Shown: positions 52,417 to 61,687 of the stretch, one piece after another
Layout of the letters: each line of letters starts with the position of its first letter
How positions within the stretch are numbered: the first letter of the stretch is position 1
From: Bradyrhizobium sp. SSBR45G
GTDB taxonomy: Bacteria; Pseudomonadota; Alphaproteobacteria; Rhizobiales; Xanthobacteraceae
DNA length: 64,000 bases
Direction: 5' to 3'
Assembly (NCBI RefSeq): GCF_030159255.1
Contig: NZ_BSCT01000002.1
Span: 124,001 to 188,000 of the forward strand
Position numbers and translations under genes: made by a program
Notes under the pieces: model-generated
Told to the model about the DNA's origin: nothing
The model's input: only the letters and a program-made list of their open reading frames with translations
Database searches by the model: none

Positions 52417-53574
52417 ATGAGTCTGAACCTCAAGTCGCGCACGGTCATCTTCGTTCACGGCATCTTCGGTTGGGGCGAGAACGAGTTGGTGGGGCTTTCC
52501 TATTGGGGCGAGGCGCTCGCGCAGTTCCCGAGGGAACGCTTCGAGGTGCATGAAGTCAAATGCGGGCCGGTGAGCTCCTTCAATGATCGTGCCTGCGAGC
52601 TGTTCGCCCAGATCCGAGGCGGCCATTTCAAATACGGCAATGGACAGGAAGGCATCAAGCGCCCGGTCGTGGAGCGGAACGAGCGCAAACATGTTCCGCC
52701 GCAGCCTCTGCTGCCCGAGTGGTCGCAAGACCATCCGATCGTCCTCGTCGGGCACAGTGCGGGAGCTCACACCTGCCTCGCCCTGCAGCGGCTGCTTGCC
52801 GAGGACTTCTTCGAGGTGAAATCGAACGCCAATTGGATCGAAGCCATCATCTGTATCTCAGGCGTGCTGAACGGCTCGACGCTGACCTACCTGTTCGGGT
52901 GTGATCCCGCCACCGGCAACCTCGTCCAGAAGCCGGAACGGTTGATTGAGACGGCCGTCAAATTGGTCGACTTCCTGCCCCAGCTTCCGCAGGCGGGAAT
53001 CGATCCCTGGCTCGAGCAGTGGATCGACACGGATGCCTTCGCGCGCGGCCGCGACAATCTTGCGCATGACCTGACCTTGGCGGGCTGCCTTGACGCCAAT
53101 GCGGCGTTCAAGATCAATCCCACCACCTATTATCTCTCGCTGGTCACCAGCATGCCGGCGAGGCGAACCGTGCTCGGCATCCCGCTTCCAATTCGTTATC
53201 CTGGAATCAACCCGCTGCTGCTGGCGACCGCGATCTATCAGGCCGACAGGGCCGACTTCGTTGCCGAAGCTCTTCCCCTGCAGGACTGGAATAGGACGCC
53301 GGAGCTTCGGATCGCAGCATGGCGCGAGAACGATGGCGCCGTGAGCACGATCTCACAGCGTTTCCCCTTCACCCACTGCCGGGAGTCGATCGGCCAGGAA
53401 GGATTTTTGGGCGGCCAATCGATTGAGAAAGGCAAATGGTATTTCGAGCGCGTCGAAAACGTCGCCGGCAGGTCCCTCGACCACCTCGACCCGGCGTTCG
53501 GCGCCGGAGTAAAGCCGGGGGCCAAGGCGGCGCAGCGCAAGCTGTACCAGAGCCTCGCTGCGCTCCTGGACTAG
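52417..53574 (+). CDS. Family I.5-type (Staphylococcus/Geobacillus-like) lipase or esterase, cytosolic
   Basis: 385 residues. It tracks the thermoalkalophilic lipase family along its length: VIFVHGIFGWGENELVGLSYW (residues 10-30), CGPVSSFNDRACELFAQIRGG, the nucleophile S114 in VGHSAGAHT, NPTTYYLSLVTS (about 234), D306 in ENDGAVSTIS and H356 in SLDHLD. D57 and D218 match zinc ligands of the family, but the two His ligands are not evident. There is no signal peptide, unlike secreted family members. GGGAGGGG precedes the ATG. It is flanked by paralogous secreted-protein genes, all on the same strand, so one transcript is likely. The substrate is not known. Confidence 0.8.
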   Translation: MSLNLKSRTVIFVHGIFGWGENELVGLSYWGEALAQFPRERFEVHEVKCGPVSSFNDRACELFAQIRGGHFKYGNGQEGIKRPVVERNERKHVPPQPLLPEWSQDHPIVLVGHSAGAHTCLALQRLLAEDFFEVKSNANWIEAIICISGVLNGSTLTYLFGCDPATGNLVQKPERLIETAVKLVDFLPQLPQAGIDPWLEQWIDTDAFARGRDNLAHDLTLAGCLDANAAFKINPTTYYLSLVTSMPARRTVLGIPLPIRYPGINPLLLATAIYQADRADFVAEALPLQDWNRTPELRIAAWRENDGAVSTISQRFPFTHCRESIGQEGFLGGQSIEKGKWYFERVENVAGRSLDHLDPAFGAGVKPGAKAAQRKLYQSLAALLD

Positions 53575-53678
53575 CGGACGATCCGCAGTTTGAGCGAGGA
53601 GACAGATCAGCGGCGCGGTCGGTGCGAATTTTGCCACGAAGGATGGTGACGCTGCGGGGGGAGGAGCTTAGGAGCAGC

Positions 53679-54284
53679 ATGCGTAGCACGGCCGTTCTCT
53701 TGATGCTGATAGCCTTCACGCCAGCGGCGGCGCAGACCGTGCCGCCAGCCGACGGGCCGATCACCTGCACCTCGCCGGTGTCGGTCGCGGACTCCGCCAA
53801 GGGCCTCATGCAGCGCTTTGGTCAGGAGGCGGTGATCGCAGATGATCTCTACACCGGTGTCGAGGACATCACCTACCGAGGCGTTACGCTTCTGCCGCAC
53901 TCCCCTGAGTGGCGCATCGACGTGTTGTTCGCCGATGAAGCCATGAGCCGCGTCGCGCGGCTGACGTTGCGAGATGCCAAGACCAGTCATTGGAACGTGG
54001 CTGGGGTGACGATCGGCTCGACATTGGCCGAGGTTCAGAAGATCAACCGCAAGCCGTTTCTCATTACCGGGATCGACTCGGACTTCAGCGGCTTCGTCGT
54101 CAACTGGAAGGGCGGCGTGCTCGGTCGTCCGCTGCCGGGTGGGTGCGAAATCGTGGTGCGCTTCGGGCGGGGCAAGGATGGCAGGCGCGCGCCCGGTGGC
54201 GATCCGGTTGCATCCGACAACGCCACGATGCGTACATGGGGGCCGGTGGTCGAGCAGATCGAGGTTCGCTTCCCCGAGAAATAG
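53679..54284 (+). CDS. Secreted protein of unknown function, paralogue B
   Basis: 201 residues. The signal peptide (TAVLLMLIAFTPAAAQ) is followed by GPITCTSPVSVADSAKGLMQ, ITYRGVTLLP, SHWNVAGVTIGSTLAEVQKI, LGRPLPGGCEIVVRFGRGKD and a C-terminal VVEQIEVRF, all collinear with the protein at 51747. The ATG at 53679 has AGGAGC a few bases upstream; an in-frame opening 81 codons longer overlaps the lipase gene in another frame and is not used. The copies probably arose by duplication before or with insertion of the lipase gene. Confidence 0.75.
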   Translation: MRSTAVLLMLIAFTPAAAQTVPPADGPITCTSPVSVADSAKGLMQRFGQEAVIADDLYTGVEDITYRGVTLLPHSPEWRIDVLFADEAMSRVARLTLRDAKTSHWNVAGVTIGSTLAEVQKINRKPFLITGIDSDFSGFVVNWKGGVLGRPLPGGCEIVVRFGRGKDGRRAPGGDPVASDNATMRTWGPVVEQIEVRFPEK

Positions 54285-54307
54285 CAGCTGCTGTGTTGAC
54301 GAGCGGG

Positions 54308-54568
54308 CCTCATGGTTCGAGACGGCGCGCGGTTCTTTGTTCGTTCCTCCCACGTGCTGATGGGCGCGCGCCTCCTCACCATGAGGGGAAACAGCCGGGA
54401 TCGGCACTGCACATTGACCATGAGTTCGCTGCCACCTTCCGACAGCAACCTCATGGAGAGGATGAAGCGCTGACGGTGGCGCCGCACAGCGGACCATCAA
54501 CACGACGAGATCCATCCCCTCATCCTGAGGAGCTTGGCGAAGCCAAGCGTCTCGAAGGACGAGGCCCG
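54308..54568. repeat. Two-part palindromic repeat (CCTCATGGTTCGAGACG family), separated halves
   Basis: The first half, CCTCATGGTTCGAGACGG to CTCCTCACCATGAGGGG, is at about 54308-54388. The second, CCCCTCATCCTGAGGAGC to GCGTCTCGAAGGACGAGG, is at 54516-54568. About 130 bases of non-repeat sequence lie between, against about 20 in the copy at 2064-2180. Confidence 0.8.
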
Positions 54569-54600
54569 TGATCTCTCTTCAACAAGCAACGCGCCACCAA

Positions 54601-54629
54601 ACAAAAGGGCGCCCCGCGAGGGGCGCCCT
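54601..54629 (-). terminator. Intrinsic terminator of glnA
   Basis: Perfect 10-bp stem AGGGCGCCCC / GGGGCGCCCT with a GCGA loop; on the minus strand it is followed by TTTTGTTTG. It lies 30 bases after the glnA stop. Confidence 0.9.
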
Positions 54630-54658
54630 GATGTCGTCTCCGCCGATCTGATCTGGCT

Positions 54659-56068
54659 TTAGCCCGAGTAGTACATGTCGAACTCGACCGGGTGCGGGGT
54701 CATTTCGAAGCGCGCGACCTCGGTCATCTTCAGCTCGATGTAGCTGTCGATGAAGTCGTCGTCGAACACGCCGCCGGCCTTCAGGAAGGCGCGGTCCTTG
54801 TCGAGGTTCTCGAGCGCCTCGCGGAGCGAGCCGCAGACGGTCGGGATCTGCTTCAGCTCTTCCTTCGGCAGGTCGTAGAGGTCCTTGTCCATCGCAGGGC
54901 CCGGATCGAGCTTGTTCTTCACGCCGTCGAGGCCGGCCATCAGCATCGCGGCGAAGCCGAGATAGGGGTTGGCGAGCGGATCGGGGAAGCGGACCTCGAC
55001 GCGCTTGGCCTTCGGCGAGGAGGTGTAGGGGATGCGGCACGAGGCCGAGCGGTTGCGCGCGGAGTAGGCGAGCAGCACCGGCGCCTCATAGCCCGGGACC
55101 AGACGCTTGTAGGAGTTGGTCGACGGGTTGGTGAAGGCGTTGATCGCCTTGGCGTGCTTGATGATGCCGGCGATGTAGGACAGGCAGGTCTCCGACAGGT
55201 CGGAATACTTGTTGCCCGCGAACACCGGCTTGCCGTCCTTCCAGATCGACTGGTGGACGTGCATGCCAGAGCCGTTGTCGCCGTACACCGGCTTCGGCAT
55301 GAAGGTGGCGGTCTTGCCATAGATGTGCGCGACCTGATGGATGCAGTATTTGTAGATCTGCATCTGGTCGGCCATCAGCGTCAGCGTGTCGAACTTCATG
55401 CCGAGCTCGTGCTGGGCGGAGGCCACCTCGTGATGGTGCTTCTCGACCTTGACGCCCATGCGGGCCATTGCGCCCAGCATCTCAGAGCGCATGTCCTGCA
55501 CCGAGTCCTGCGGCGGGACCGGGAAGTAGCCGGCCTTGGTGCGGATGCGGTGGCCGAGATTGCCGCCCTCATATTCGGTGTCGGAATTGGTCGGGAGCTC
55601 CGAGGAGTCGAGGCGGAAGCCGGTGTTGTAGGGCGAGGAGCTGTAGCGGACGTCGTCGAACACGAAGAACTCGGCTTCGGGGCCGACGAACACGGTGTCG
55701 CCCACGCCCATCGACTTCACCATCGCCTCGGCCTTCTTGGCGATGCCGCGGGGGTCGCGATTGTAGGGCTCGCCGGTGGTCGGCTCGAGCACGTCGCAGG
55801 TGATGATCATGGTGGTCTCGGCGAAGAACGGATCGATCGTCGCGGTGACCGGGTCGGGCATCAGGCACATGTCGGATTCGTTGATCGCCTTCCAGCCGGC
55901 GATCGAGGAGCCGTCGAACATCGTGCCTTCGGCAAAAATATCTTCGTCGATCATGCTGACGTCGAAGGTGACGTGCTGCCACTTGCCCCGCGGATCGGTG
56001 AAGCGGAGGTCGACGTATTTGACGTCGTTGTCTTTGATTGCTTTCAAGACGTCCTTGGCGGTCTTCAT
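54659..56068 (-). CDS. glnA: Glutamine synthetase type I
   Basis: A 469-residue dodecameric GSI that makes glutamine from glutamate, ammonia and ATP. Signatures include [18 protein letters not shown] near residue 50, [12 protein letters not shown] near 129, [19 protein letters not shown] near 265, [20 protein letters not shown] near 321 and the adenylylation Tyr398 in MDKDLYDLP. The C-terminus FDMYYSG is typical. The ribosome site AGAGGGG is strong. It lies 226 bases downstream of glnB, the standard rhizobial glnB-glnA order. The intergenic region holds a hairpin (56187-56208) but no convincing -24/-12 site. Confidence 0.98.
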   Translation of the reverse strand: MKTAKDVLKAIKDNDVKYVDLRFTDPRGKWQHVTFDVSMIDEDIFAEGTMFDGSSIAGWKAINESDMCLMPDPVTATIDPFFAETTMIITCDVLEPTTGEPYNRDPRGIAKKAEAMVKSMGVGDTVFVGPEAEFFVFDDVRYSSSPYNTGFRLDSSELPTNSDTEYEGGNLGHRIRTKAGYFPVPPQDSVQDMRSEMLGAMARMGVKVEKHHHEVASAQHELGMKFDTLTLMADQMQIYKYCIHQVAHIYGKTATFMPKPVYGDNGSGMHVHQSIWKDGKPVFAGNKYSDLSETCLSYIAGIIKHAKAINAFTNPSTNSYKRLVPGYEAPVLLAYSARNRSASCRIPYTSSPKAKRVEVRFPDPLANPYLGFAAMLMAGLDGVKNKLDPGPAMDKDLYDLPKEELKQIPTVCGSLREALENLDKDRAFLKAGGVFDDDFIDSYIELKMTEVARFEMTPHPVEFDMYYSG

Positions 56069-56186
56069 GAATACCCCTCTTGGCTTGTAACGTCACGGCC
56101 CGGCGCGGGACGGCGTCCGCGGGTGATGCTCCATAGCCTCGCGCGGGGTCCAAGACAACATCGGAAACGCCAAAACGGCCGCCTGC

Positions 56187-56208
56187 AGGCGTCCCATGAA
56201 GGACGCCT
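56187..56208 (-). promoter_or_regulatory. Hairpin in the glnB-glnA intergenic region
   Basis: AGGCGTCC and GGACGCCT form an 8-bp stem with a 6-base loop, about 120 bases before glnA. There is no T-run after it, so partial termination, RNA processing or stabilisation are all possible. Confidence 0.35.
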
Positions 56209-56294
56209 GAGCTGCCATCGCTGCTGCTTTCGCAACAAATTTTCTCCATCCGAGGCTCGGGGCGGGGCGACCGTTCCAAGCCCCTCGCGGCGGG

Positions 56295-57169
<875 letters not shown>

Positions 57170-58669
57170 ATGGACGTGTTGACCACGAGTGAAATGGAGC
57201 GCGCCGACCGGCTGACGATCGCAGCCGGCACGCCCGGCTTCTCGTTGATGCTGAGCGCCGGCCAGGCGGTGGCGGCCGCCGCCATGGACCTGGTCGAGGA
57301 GGGGCCGATCCTGGTCGTGTGCGGGCCCGGCAACAATGGCGGCGACGGTTTCGTCGCGGCGGCCGAGCTGGCGGCGCAGGGCCGCGAGGTCTCGGTGATC
57401 CTGATGTGCGAGCGCGATGCGCTGCAGGGCGACGCCGCCTCCGCCGCCAAGGGCTGGAAGTTTCCGGTGCTGCCGTTCACGCCGCAGGCGATCGGCAAGC
57501 CGGCCTTGATCATCGATGCGCTGTTCGGCGCCGGCCTCAGCCGGCCCGTCTCGGGCGAGCCGCACGAGGTGATCGCCGCGATCAACGCCAATGGCGCACC
57601 GGTGCTCGCGGTCGATCTGCCGAGCGGCATCAACGGCACCACCGGGGCGGTGATGGGCATCGCCGTCCGCGCCACCGAGACCGTGACCTTCTTCCGCAAG
57701 AAGCCGGCGCATCTGCTGCTGCCCGGGCGCCAGCATTGCGGCCAGGTCCGGCTCGCCGACATCGGCATCGATGCGCAGGTGCTCGGCGAGATCCGGCCGC
57801 AGCTGTTCGAGAACGATCCCGAGCTGTGGCACGGCCAGTTTCCGGTGCCGCGCATCGATGGCCACAAATATGCGCGCGGGCATGTGCTGGCGATGTCGGG
57901 CGATGTGGCGGCCACCGGCGCCGCACGCCTGGCCGCGCGCGCGGCGCTGCGGGCCGGCGCAGGCCTGGTCACGCTGGCCTCGCCGCGTGATGCGCTGATC
58001 GTCAACGCGGCGGCGCTGACGGCGGTGATGGTGCGCGCCGCCGACACCGCGATCGAGTTCGGCGAGCTGCTCGGCGACAAGCGCTATAACACCTGCATCA
58101 TCGGTCCCGGCAGCGGCGTGAGCGAGCGCACGCGCGACCTCGTCTTCACGGCTCTGACGGCGCAGCGTCATCTGGTGCTCGATGCGGATGCGCTGACGAG
58201 CTTTGCCGATGCGCCGGAGCGGCTGTTCGAGCAGATCAGGGCGACGGCGGACGCGCAGATCGTGCTGACCCCGCATGAGGGCGAATTCCCGCGGCTGTTC
58301 TCGGATCTCAGCAACAAATATCCCGGCCGCTCCAAGATCGAGCGGGTGCGCGCGGCCGCCGCGCGCTGCGGCGCCGTGGTGCTGCTGAAGGGCGCCGACA
58401 CCACCGTCGCCGCGCCCGACGGACGCGCCTCGATCGCCGCCAATGCGCCGCCCTGGCTCGCCACCGCCGGCGCCGGCGACGTGCTCGCCGGCATCATCGC
58501 GGGGCTATTGGCGCAAGGTGTGCCGGCGTTCGAGGCCGCCTGCATCGGCGTCTGGCTGCATGGCGAGGCCGGCTCCGAGGCGGGGCCGGGCCTGATCGCG
58601 GAGGACCTGACGGAGACGCTGCCGGCGGTGTTCCGGCGGCTCTATGACCGGTTCGGGATTGAGTATTGA
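57170..58669 (+). CDS. nnr: Bifunctional NAD(P)H-hydrate epimerase/dehydratase
   Basis: 499 residues. It repairs damaged NAD(P)HX: the N-terminal YjeF domain epimerises, and the C-terminal domain is an ADP-dependent dehydratase. The epimerase part shows VVCGPGNNGGDGFVAAAELA (residues 50-68, with Asp59) and LPSGINGTTG near 145. The dehydratase part, from about 225, contains GHVLAMSGDVAATGAARLAA, LTPHEGEFPRLF near 365 and the phosphate-binding ATAGAGDVLAGIIAGLLAQG near 428. Both domains are intact. It diverges from glnB; a fused Nnr near glnB is common in Bradyrhizobium and related genera. Confidence 0.95.
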   Translation: MDVLTTSEMERADRLTIAAGTPGFSLMLSAGQAVAAAAMDLVEEGPILVVCGPGNNGGDGFVAAAELAAQGREVSVILMCERDALQGDAASAAKGWKFPVLPFTPQAIGKPALIIDALFGAGLSRPVSGEPHEVIAAINANGAPVLAVDLPSGINGTTGAVMGIAVRATETVTFFRKKPAHLLLPGRQHCGQVRLADIGIDAQVLGEIRPQLFENDPELWHGQFPVPRIDGHKYARGHVLAMSGDVAATGAARLAARAALRAGAGLVTLASPRDALIVNAAALTAVMVRAADTAIEFGELLGDKRYNTCIIGPGSGVSERTRDLVFTALTAQRHLVLDADALTSFADAPERLFEQIRATADAQIVLTPHEGEFPRLFSDLSNKYPGRSKIERVRAAAARCGAVVLLKGADTTVAAPDGRASIAANAPPWLATAGAGDVLAGIIAGLLAQGVPAFEAACIGVWLHGEAGSEAGPGLIAEDLTETLPAVFRRLYDRFGIEY

Positions 58670-58692
58670 CGCGCTGTTGCCCAGCAAAGACT

Positions 58693-58792
58693 GTCATGCC
58701 CGCGCAGGCGGGCATCCAGTACGCAGCGGCCTATCGATTCAATCACCGGCGTCTCGGAGTACTGGATCGCCCGGTCAAGCCGGGCGATGACA
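58693..58792. repeat. Palindromic element (GTCATGCCCGCGCAGGCGGGCAT...)
   Basis: The left arm GTCATGCCCGCGCAGGCGGGCATCCAGTA pairs with TACTGGATCGCCCGGTCAAGCCGGGCGATGAC, and each arm also contains its own small hairpin. It lies between the convergent nnr and racemase-family genes. Confidence 0.8.
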
Positions 58793-58838
58793 GCTGAGGG
58801 TGTGGCAGTGCCGGTACAACTCACTTCCCGCTTTTCGC

Positions 58839-59921
58839 TCACGTGACCTGATACTTCGCCACCGCGCTCTCGTTCCACGCGAGCCCGAGGCCCGGGCCTC
58901 GCGCGGTCACCTTGCCGTCGATCACCTGCAGCGGCTGGCTGAGGATGGCGCCGGCGAAGTCGAGCACCTCGAGCCAATGCGCGGTCGGCGTCACCGCCAG
59001 CACATGCGCGCTCGCCTCCGGCAGGATGTGGCTCGACATCGGGATCGACGCCGCATCGGCTTGGCCCGCGACGTTGAGCCAGCCGGTGATGCCGCCGACC
59101 TTCATCAAATCGGGCATGATGAAGTCGGAGGCGCCAGCCGCGATCGCTTCGGCAAAGCCGCGTGGAAACCACCAGTTCTCGCCGGCCTGGATCGGAATCT
59201 CCGCGCGCTCGCGCACTTGCGCGTGGCCGGAGAGGTTTTCCTGCGGCACCGGCTCCTCGATCCAGGTCAGGTCGTAATCCGCAAGGCGCGCAATTCTGCG
59301 CGTGGCCTCAGCGGGATCGAGCGACTGGTTGAAGTCGAGCATCAGCGCCATGTCCGGGCCGAACAGGGCGCGCAGGCCGTTGATCATCGCCTCATCGGTG
59401 GCGAGATCGCCATGGCCGCCCTTGGTCTTGATGGCGCGGAAGCCGTGCTCGTCGCGCGCGCTGCGCAAGGTGCGCTCATCGGCCGCGGCATCGAGCACGC
59501 CATAGCTGTCATAGGCGGGGATCGGCCGCGCGCTGCCGCCGAGCAGCTCGACGACCGGCTTGCCCGCGATCTGTCCGAGCGCATCCCAGAACGCCATGTC
59601 GAGGCCTGACACGGCCATGCCGACCAGCCCCTGCCAGCCGAGCAGGCGGAATTTGGCGTCCATCAGCCGCATCAGATCGAACGGCACTAGCGCCTTGCCT
59701 TTGAGCTCGCTGCCGATCTCCTCGACCAGCAGCACCAGCGGCTTCAGCGCGAGCCTGGTGTAGGCGAAGAGATAGGAATGGCCGGTCACCCCTTGATCGG
59801 TCGTCACGTCGATCAGCACCAGCGGGCCGGAATCGATGATGCCGAAAGCGTTGCGCAACGGGCGCTTCATCGGGGTGACGACGGCGCGCGCGGTCACGCC
59901 GGTGATGGCGGCAATGGTCAT
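58839..59921 (-). CDS. Mandelate racemase-like enolase superfamily enzyme
   Basis: 360 residues, close in length and sequence to Pseudomonas putida mandelate racemase. The acid/base pairs are present: K165 and K167 in AIKTKGG, the metal ligands D196 (LMLDFNQSL), E222 (WIEEP) and E248 (QAGENWWFP), and H298 in MSSHILPEASAHVLAVTPTAHWLE. All match in context, so racemisation of a 2-hydroxy acid is chemically possible. The capping domain carries GHSYLFAYT near residue 47. GGGAGAA precedes the ATG. No mandelate degradation genes adjoin it, so the physiological substrate may differ. It follows the copper-oxidase-fold gene in the same direction. Confidence 0.9.
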   Translation of the reverse strand: MTIAAITGVTARAVVTPMKRPLRNAFGIIDSGPLVLIDVTTDQGVTGHSYLFAYTRLALKPLVLLVEEIGSELKGKALVPFDLMRLMDAKFRLLGWQGLVGMAVSGLDMAFWDALGQIAGKPVVELLGGSARPIPAYDSYGVLDAAADERTLRSARDEHGFRAIKTKGGHGDLATDEAMINGLRALFGPDMALMLDFNQSLDPAEATRRIARLADYDLTWIEEPVPQENLSGHAQVRERAEIPIQAGENWWFPRGFAEAIAAGASDFIMPDLMKVGGITGWLNVAGQADAASIPMSSHILPEASAHVLAVTPTAHWLEVLDFAGAILSQPLQVIDGKVTARGPGLGLAWNESAVAKYQVT

Positions 59922-59945
59922 GGGAGTTCTCCCTGGTTCGTTTCC

Positions 59946-61244
59946 TCACCTGACCTCATACCACCGCACGAGGCGCGGCGCCGCCCAATCGGTGGCGACA
60001 CTCTCGATCAGGAATCGGCCGACGGTCTCGGCTGAAAACGCAATGCGCTGGGTCTGGCCGGGCTCCAGCGCCAGCGTATCTAGCCAATAGGGCTTCCAGC
60101 CGTCGTCCAGGCGGTCGAGCAGCCGGAACGGCTGGCCGTGCAGGTGAACGACCCGGGCGCCGCTCGCCTTGTTGGCAAGCGCCAGCACGACGACCCGGCC
60201 CGCCCGGGCCTGGAAGGCGGGCGGCGCGGACGCGTTGAATTGCGCAGGTGGCCTCCAGTCGGGGCCGTCGGGTGCGAGCTCGACGCGAACGGCCTTGCCG
60301 AGGTCCAGCCGGTCGGGCAATCCGTTCGACGGCAAGGCCGCTGGCGGGGGAAGCGGGGCGGCCCGCAATGGCGGTTCGTTCGACGGCGCCAGGCGGGCGA
60401 TCGGCCGGGCGCTGGTGCCGTCGTGCAGCAGCACCGGCAGCGGCGCTTTCACGGCGGGCATGTCGATGAACACGTCGGTGCGGCCGCCCGGCGGCAGCAG
60501 CACGGCGCCGTTGCGCGCCAGGAACGGCTCGGCCGGCTGGCTGTCGATGGCCATCACCCGGACGGCGTCGATGTCGGCGATTTTGATCGCGATCACAGCG
60601 CGTTGGCAGCCATTGATGAACCTGAGCCTGACCCGCGCCTGGGCCCGCAGCGCGATCTCCGGCTGGATCTCGCCGTTGACGGTGTAGATCAGCTCGGCGT
60701 CCCCTGCCTCCGTTCCCGGTGCCAGGGCGGTGCCATCGGCTTTGAGCCTGACATCCTCGACCAGGAAAACCTCGTCGCGGTCGGCGGTTACAGGACCGGC
60801 CTCATCGACGATCAGAGGCAGCGGCCGGATCGGGGCTGCCGCGCCATCGGCCAGCAGACGCAGGTCGAGCAGCCCGGTCCCGGCTCCCCCCACCGCCGCC
60901 GCGACGCTGGCGCGGCCGCCTGGGCCAACTGGCTGCTGCACGATCAGCGGCGCAGCCATGGCGAGGCCGCGGCCGGAGAGAGCGGCCGGGATCGAAAGGC
61001 CGTTCGTCAGGGTCAGATCGAGCGCGGCGCCACGCGCCAGCCGCAGGACCGGAGCGCCTCCGGCCAGCCGCCAGATCCGGGTTGGCTGACGGCCGGGAGC
61101 AAGCGCGGCAGATTCGGCCCGCGCCTCCAAGGCGACGGACATCCGTTCGGCAGCCGTCACAATCCGTGGCCACGTGACGGTCCAGGCTGCGGCAAAGCCG
61201 CCGAGCAGCGTCCGGCGGCTGACCCCCTCCACAGGCTGCGTCAT
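59946..61244 (-). CDS. Multicopper-oxidase-fold protein without copper ligands (SufI/FtsP-like)
   Basis: 432 residues. A twin-arginine signal (SRRTLLGGFAAAW) directs Tat export. Cupredoxin segments are recognisable: LDLTLTNGLSIPAAL, ELIYTVNGEIQPEIALRAQA, RVRLRFINGCQRAVIAIKI, LLPPGGRTDVFIDMP and RVVHLHGQPFRLLDR. Only that last HLHG keeps a copper-type His pair. The first HWHG position reads LSIPAALSGRG, and the C-terminal HCH-x3-H segment reads ESVATDWAAPRL. So no trinuclear or type 1 site can form. SufI/FtsP is a known copper-free member; a scaffold role in the periplasm is likely. The ATG at 61244 or 61256 starts it. Confidence 0.83.
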   Translation of the reverse strand: MTQPVEGVSRRTLLGGFAAAWTVTWPRIVTAAERMSVALEARAESAALAPGRQPTRIWRLAGGAPVLRLARGAALDLTLTNGLSIPAALSGRGLAMAAPLIVQQPVGPGGRASVAAAVGGAGTGLLDLRLLADGAAAPIRPLPLIVDEAGPVTADRDEVFLVEDVRLKADGTALAPGTEAGDAELIYTVNGEIQPEIALRAQARVRLRFINGCQRAVIAIKIADIDAVRVMAIDSQPAEPFLARNGAVLLPPGGRTDVFIDMPAVKAPLPVLLHDGTSARPIARLAPSNEPPLRAAPLPPPAALPSNGLPDRLDLGKAVRVELAPDGPDWRPPAQFNASAPPAFQARAGRVVVLALANKASGARVVHLHGQPFRLLDRLDDGWKPYWLDTLALEPGQTQRIAFSAETVGRFLIESVATDWAAPRLVRWYEVR

Positions 61245-61430
61245 GCGACAAAACATTGTGCGTTGAGGGGGATGCGGATCACGTTGTTTTCCCTTATGTG
61301 TGCCGCGAGCTTGGCCGGTGGGCCGGCCGCGGGCGCTGTCGAAGGCCCATTTTTTTGCTGCGGAGAGTTTCGCGCGTGGTATAAGCCGCGCCGCCCGCGG
61401 CATCGCGGCCGGGCTATCGATGCAGTTCAC

Positions 61431-61515
61431 GCGGGCGTGGCGGAACTGGTAGACGCGCTGGATTTAGGTTCCAGTGACGAAAGTTGTGGGGGTTCGAGTC
61501 CCTCCGCCCGCACCA
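61431..61515 (+). tRNA. tRNA-Leu (anticodon TAG)
   Basis: An 85-base class II tRNA. The acceptor stem GCGGGCG pairs with CGCCCGC, and the CCA end is encoded. The anticodon stem-loop CTGGA-TTTAGGT-TCCAG gives anticodon TAG. The variable arm (TGACGAAAGTTGT) is long, and the T-loop is GGTTCGAGTCC. It stands between the copper-oxidase-fold gene and tig. Confidence 0.97.
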
Positions 61516-61687
61516 AGCGCTTCCTCAGCGTTTGCCCCAAGTTTCACGGCGCATCCGCGCTCCTGCAATGGGAGAGCGGGGGCACCGATCCCACCGGCGC
61601 AAGGCTCGTTGCCGCGCGTCGTCCACAATTGAATCAGGTGTGTTCGGATCGCAAGGGTCCGGACCGTAGCGGAAGAAGATTGACGCC

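Larger units (their letters stand above)
54285..54658. other. Convergent intergenic region with repeat halves
   Basis: 374 bases between paralogue B and glnA. They contain the two separated halves of the CCTCATGGTTCGAGACG repeat and the glnA terminator. No gene is supportable. Confidence 0.6.

Noticed and set aside
56069..56294. A sigma-54 promoter directly before glnA
   Set aside because: TTGGCGTTTCCGATGTTG has the -24 GG but GT instead of GC at -12 and poor context; kept only the site before glnB.
61431..61515. tRNA-Leu as an integration (att) site
   Set aside because: No integrase gene and no direct repeat of the tRNA 3' end were seen downstream; tig follows normally.
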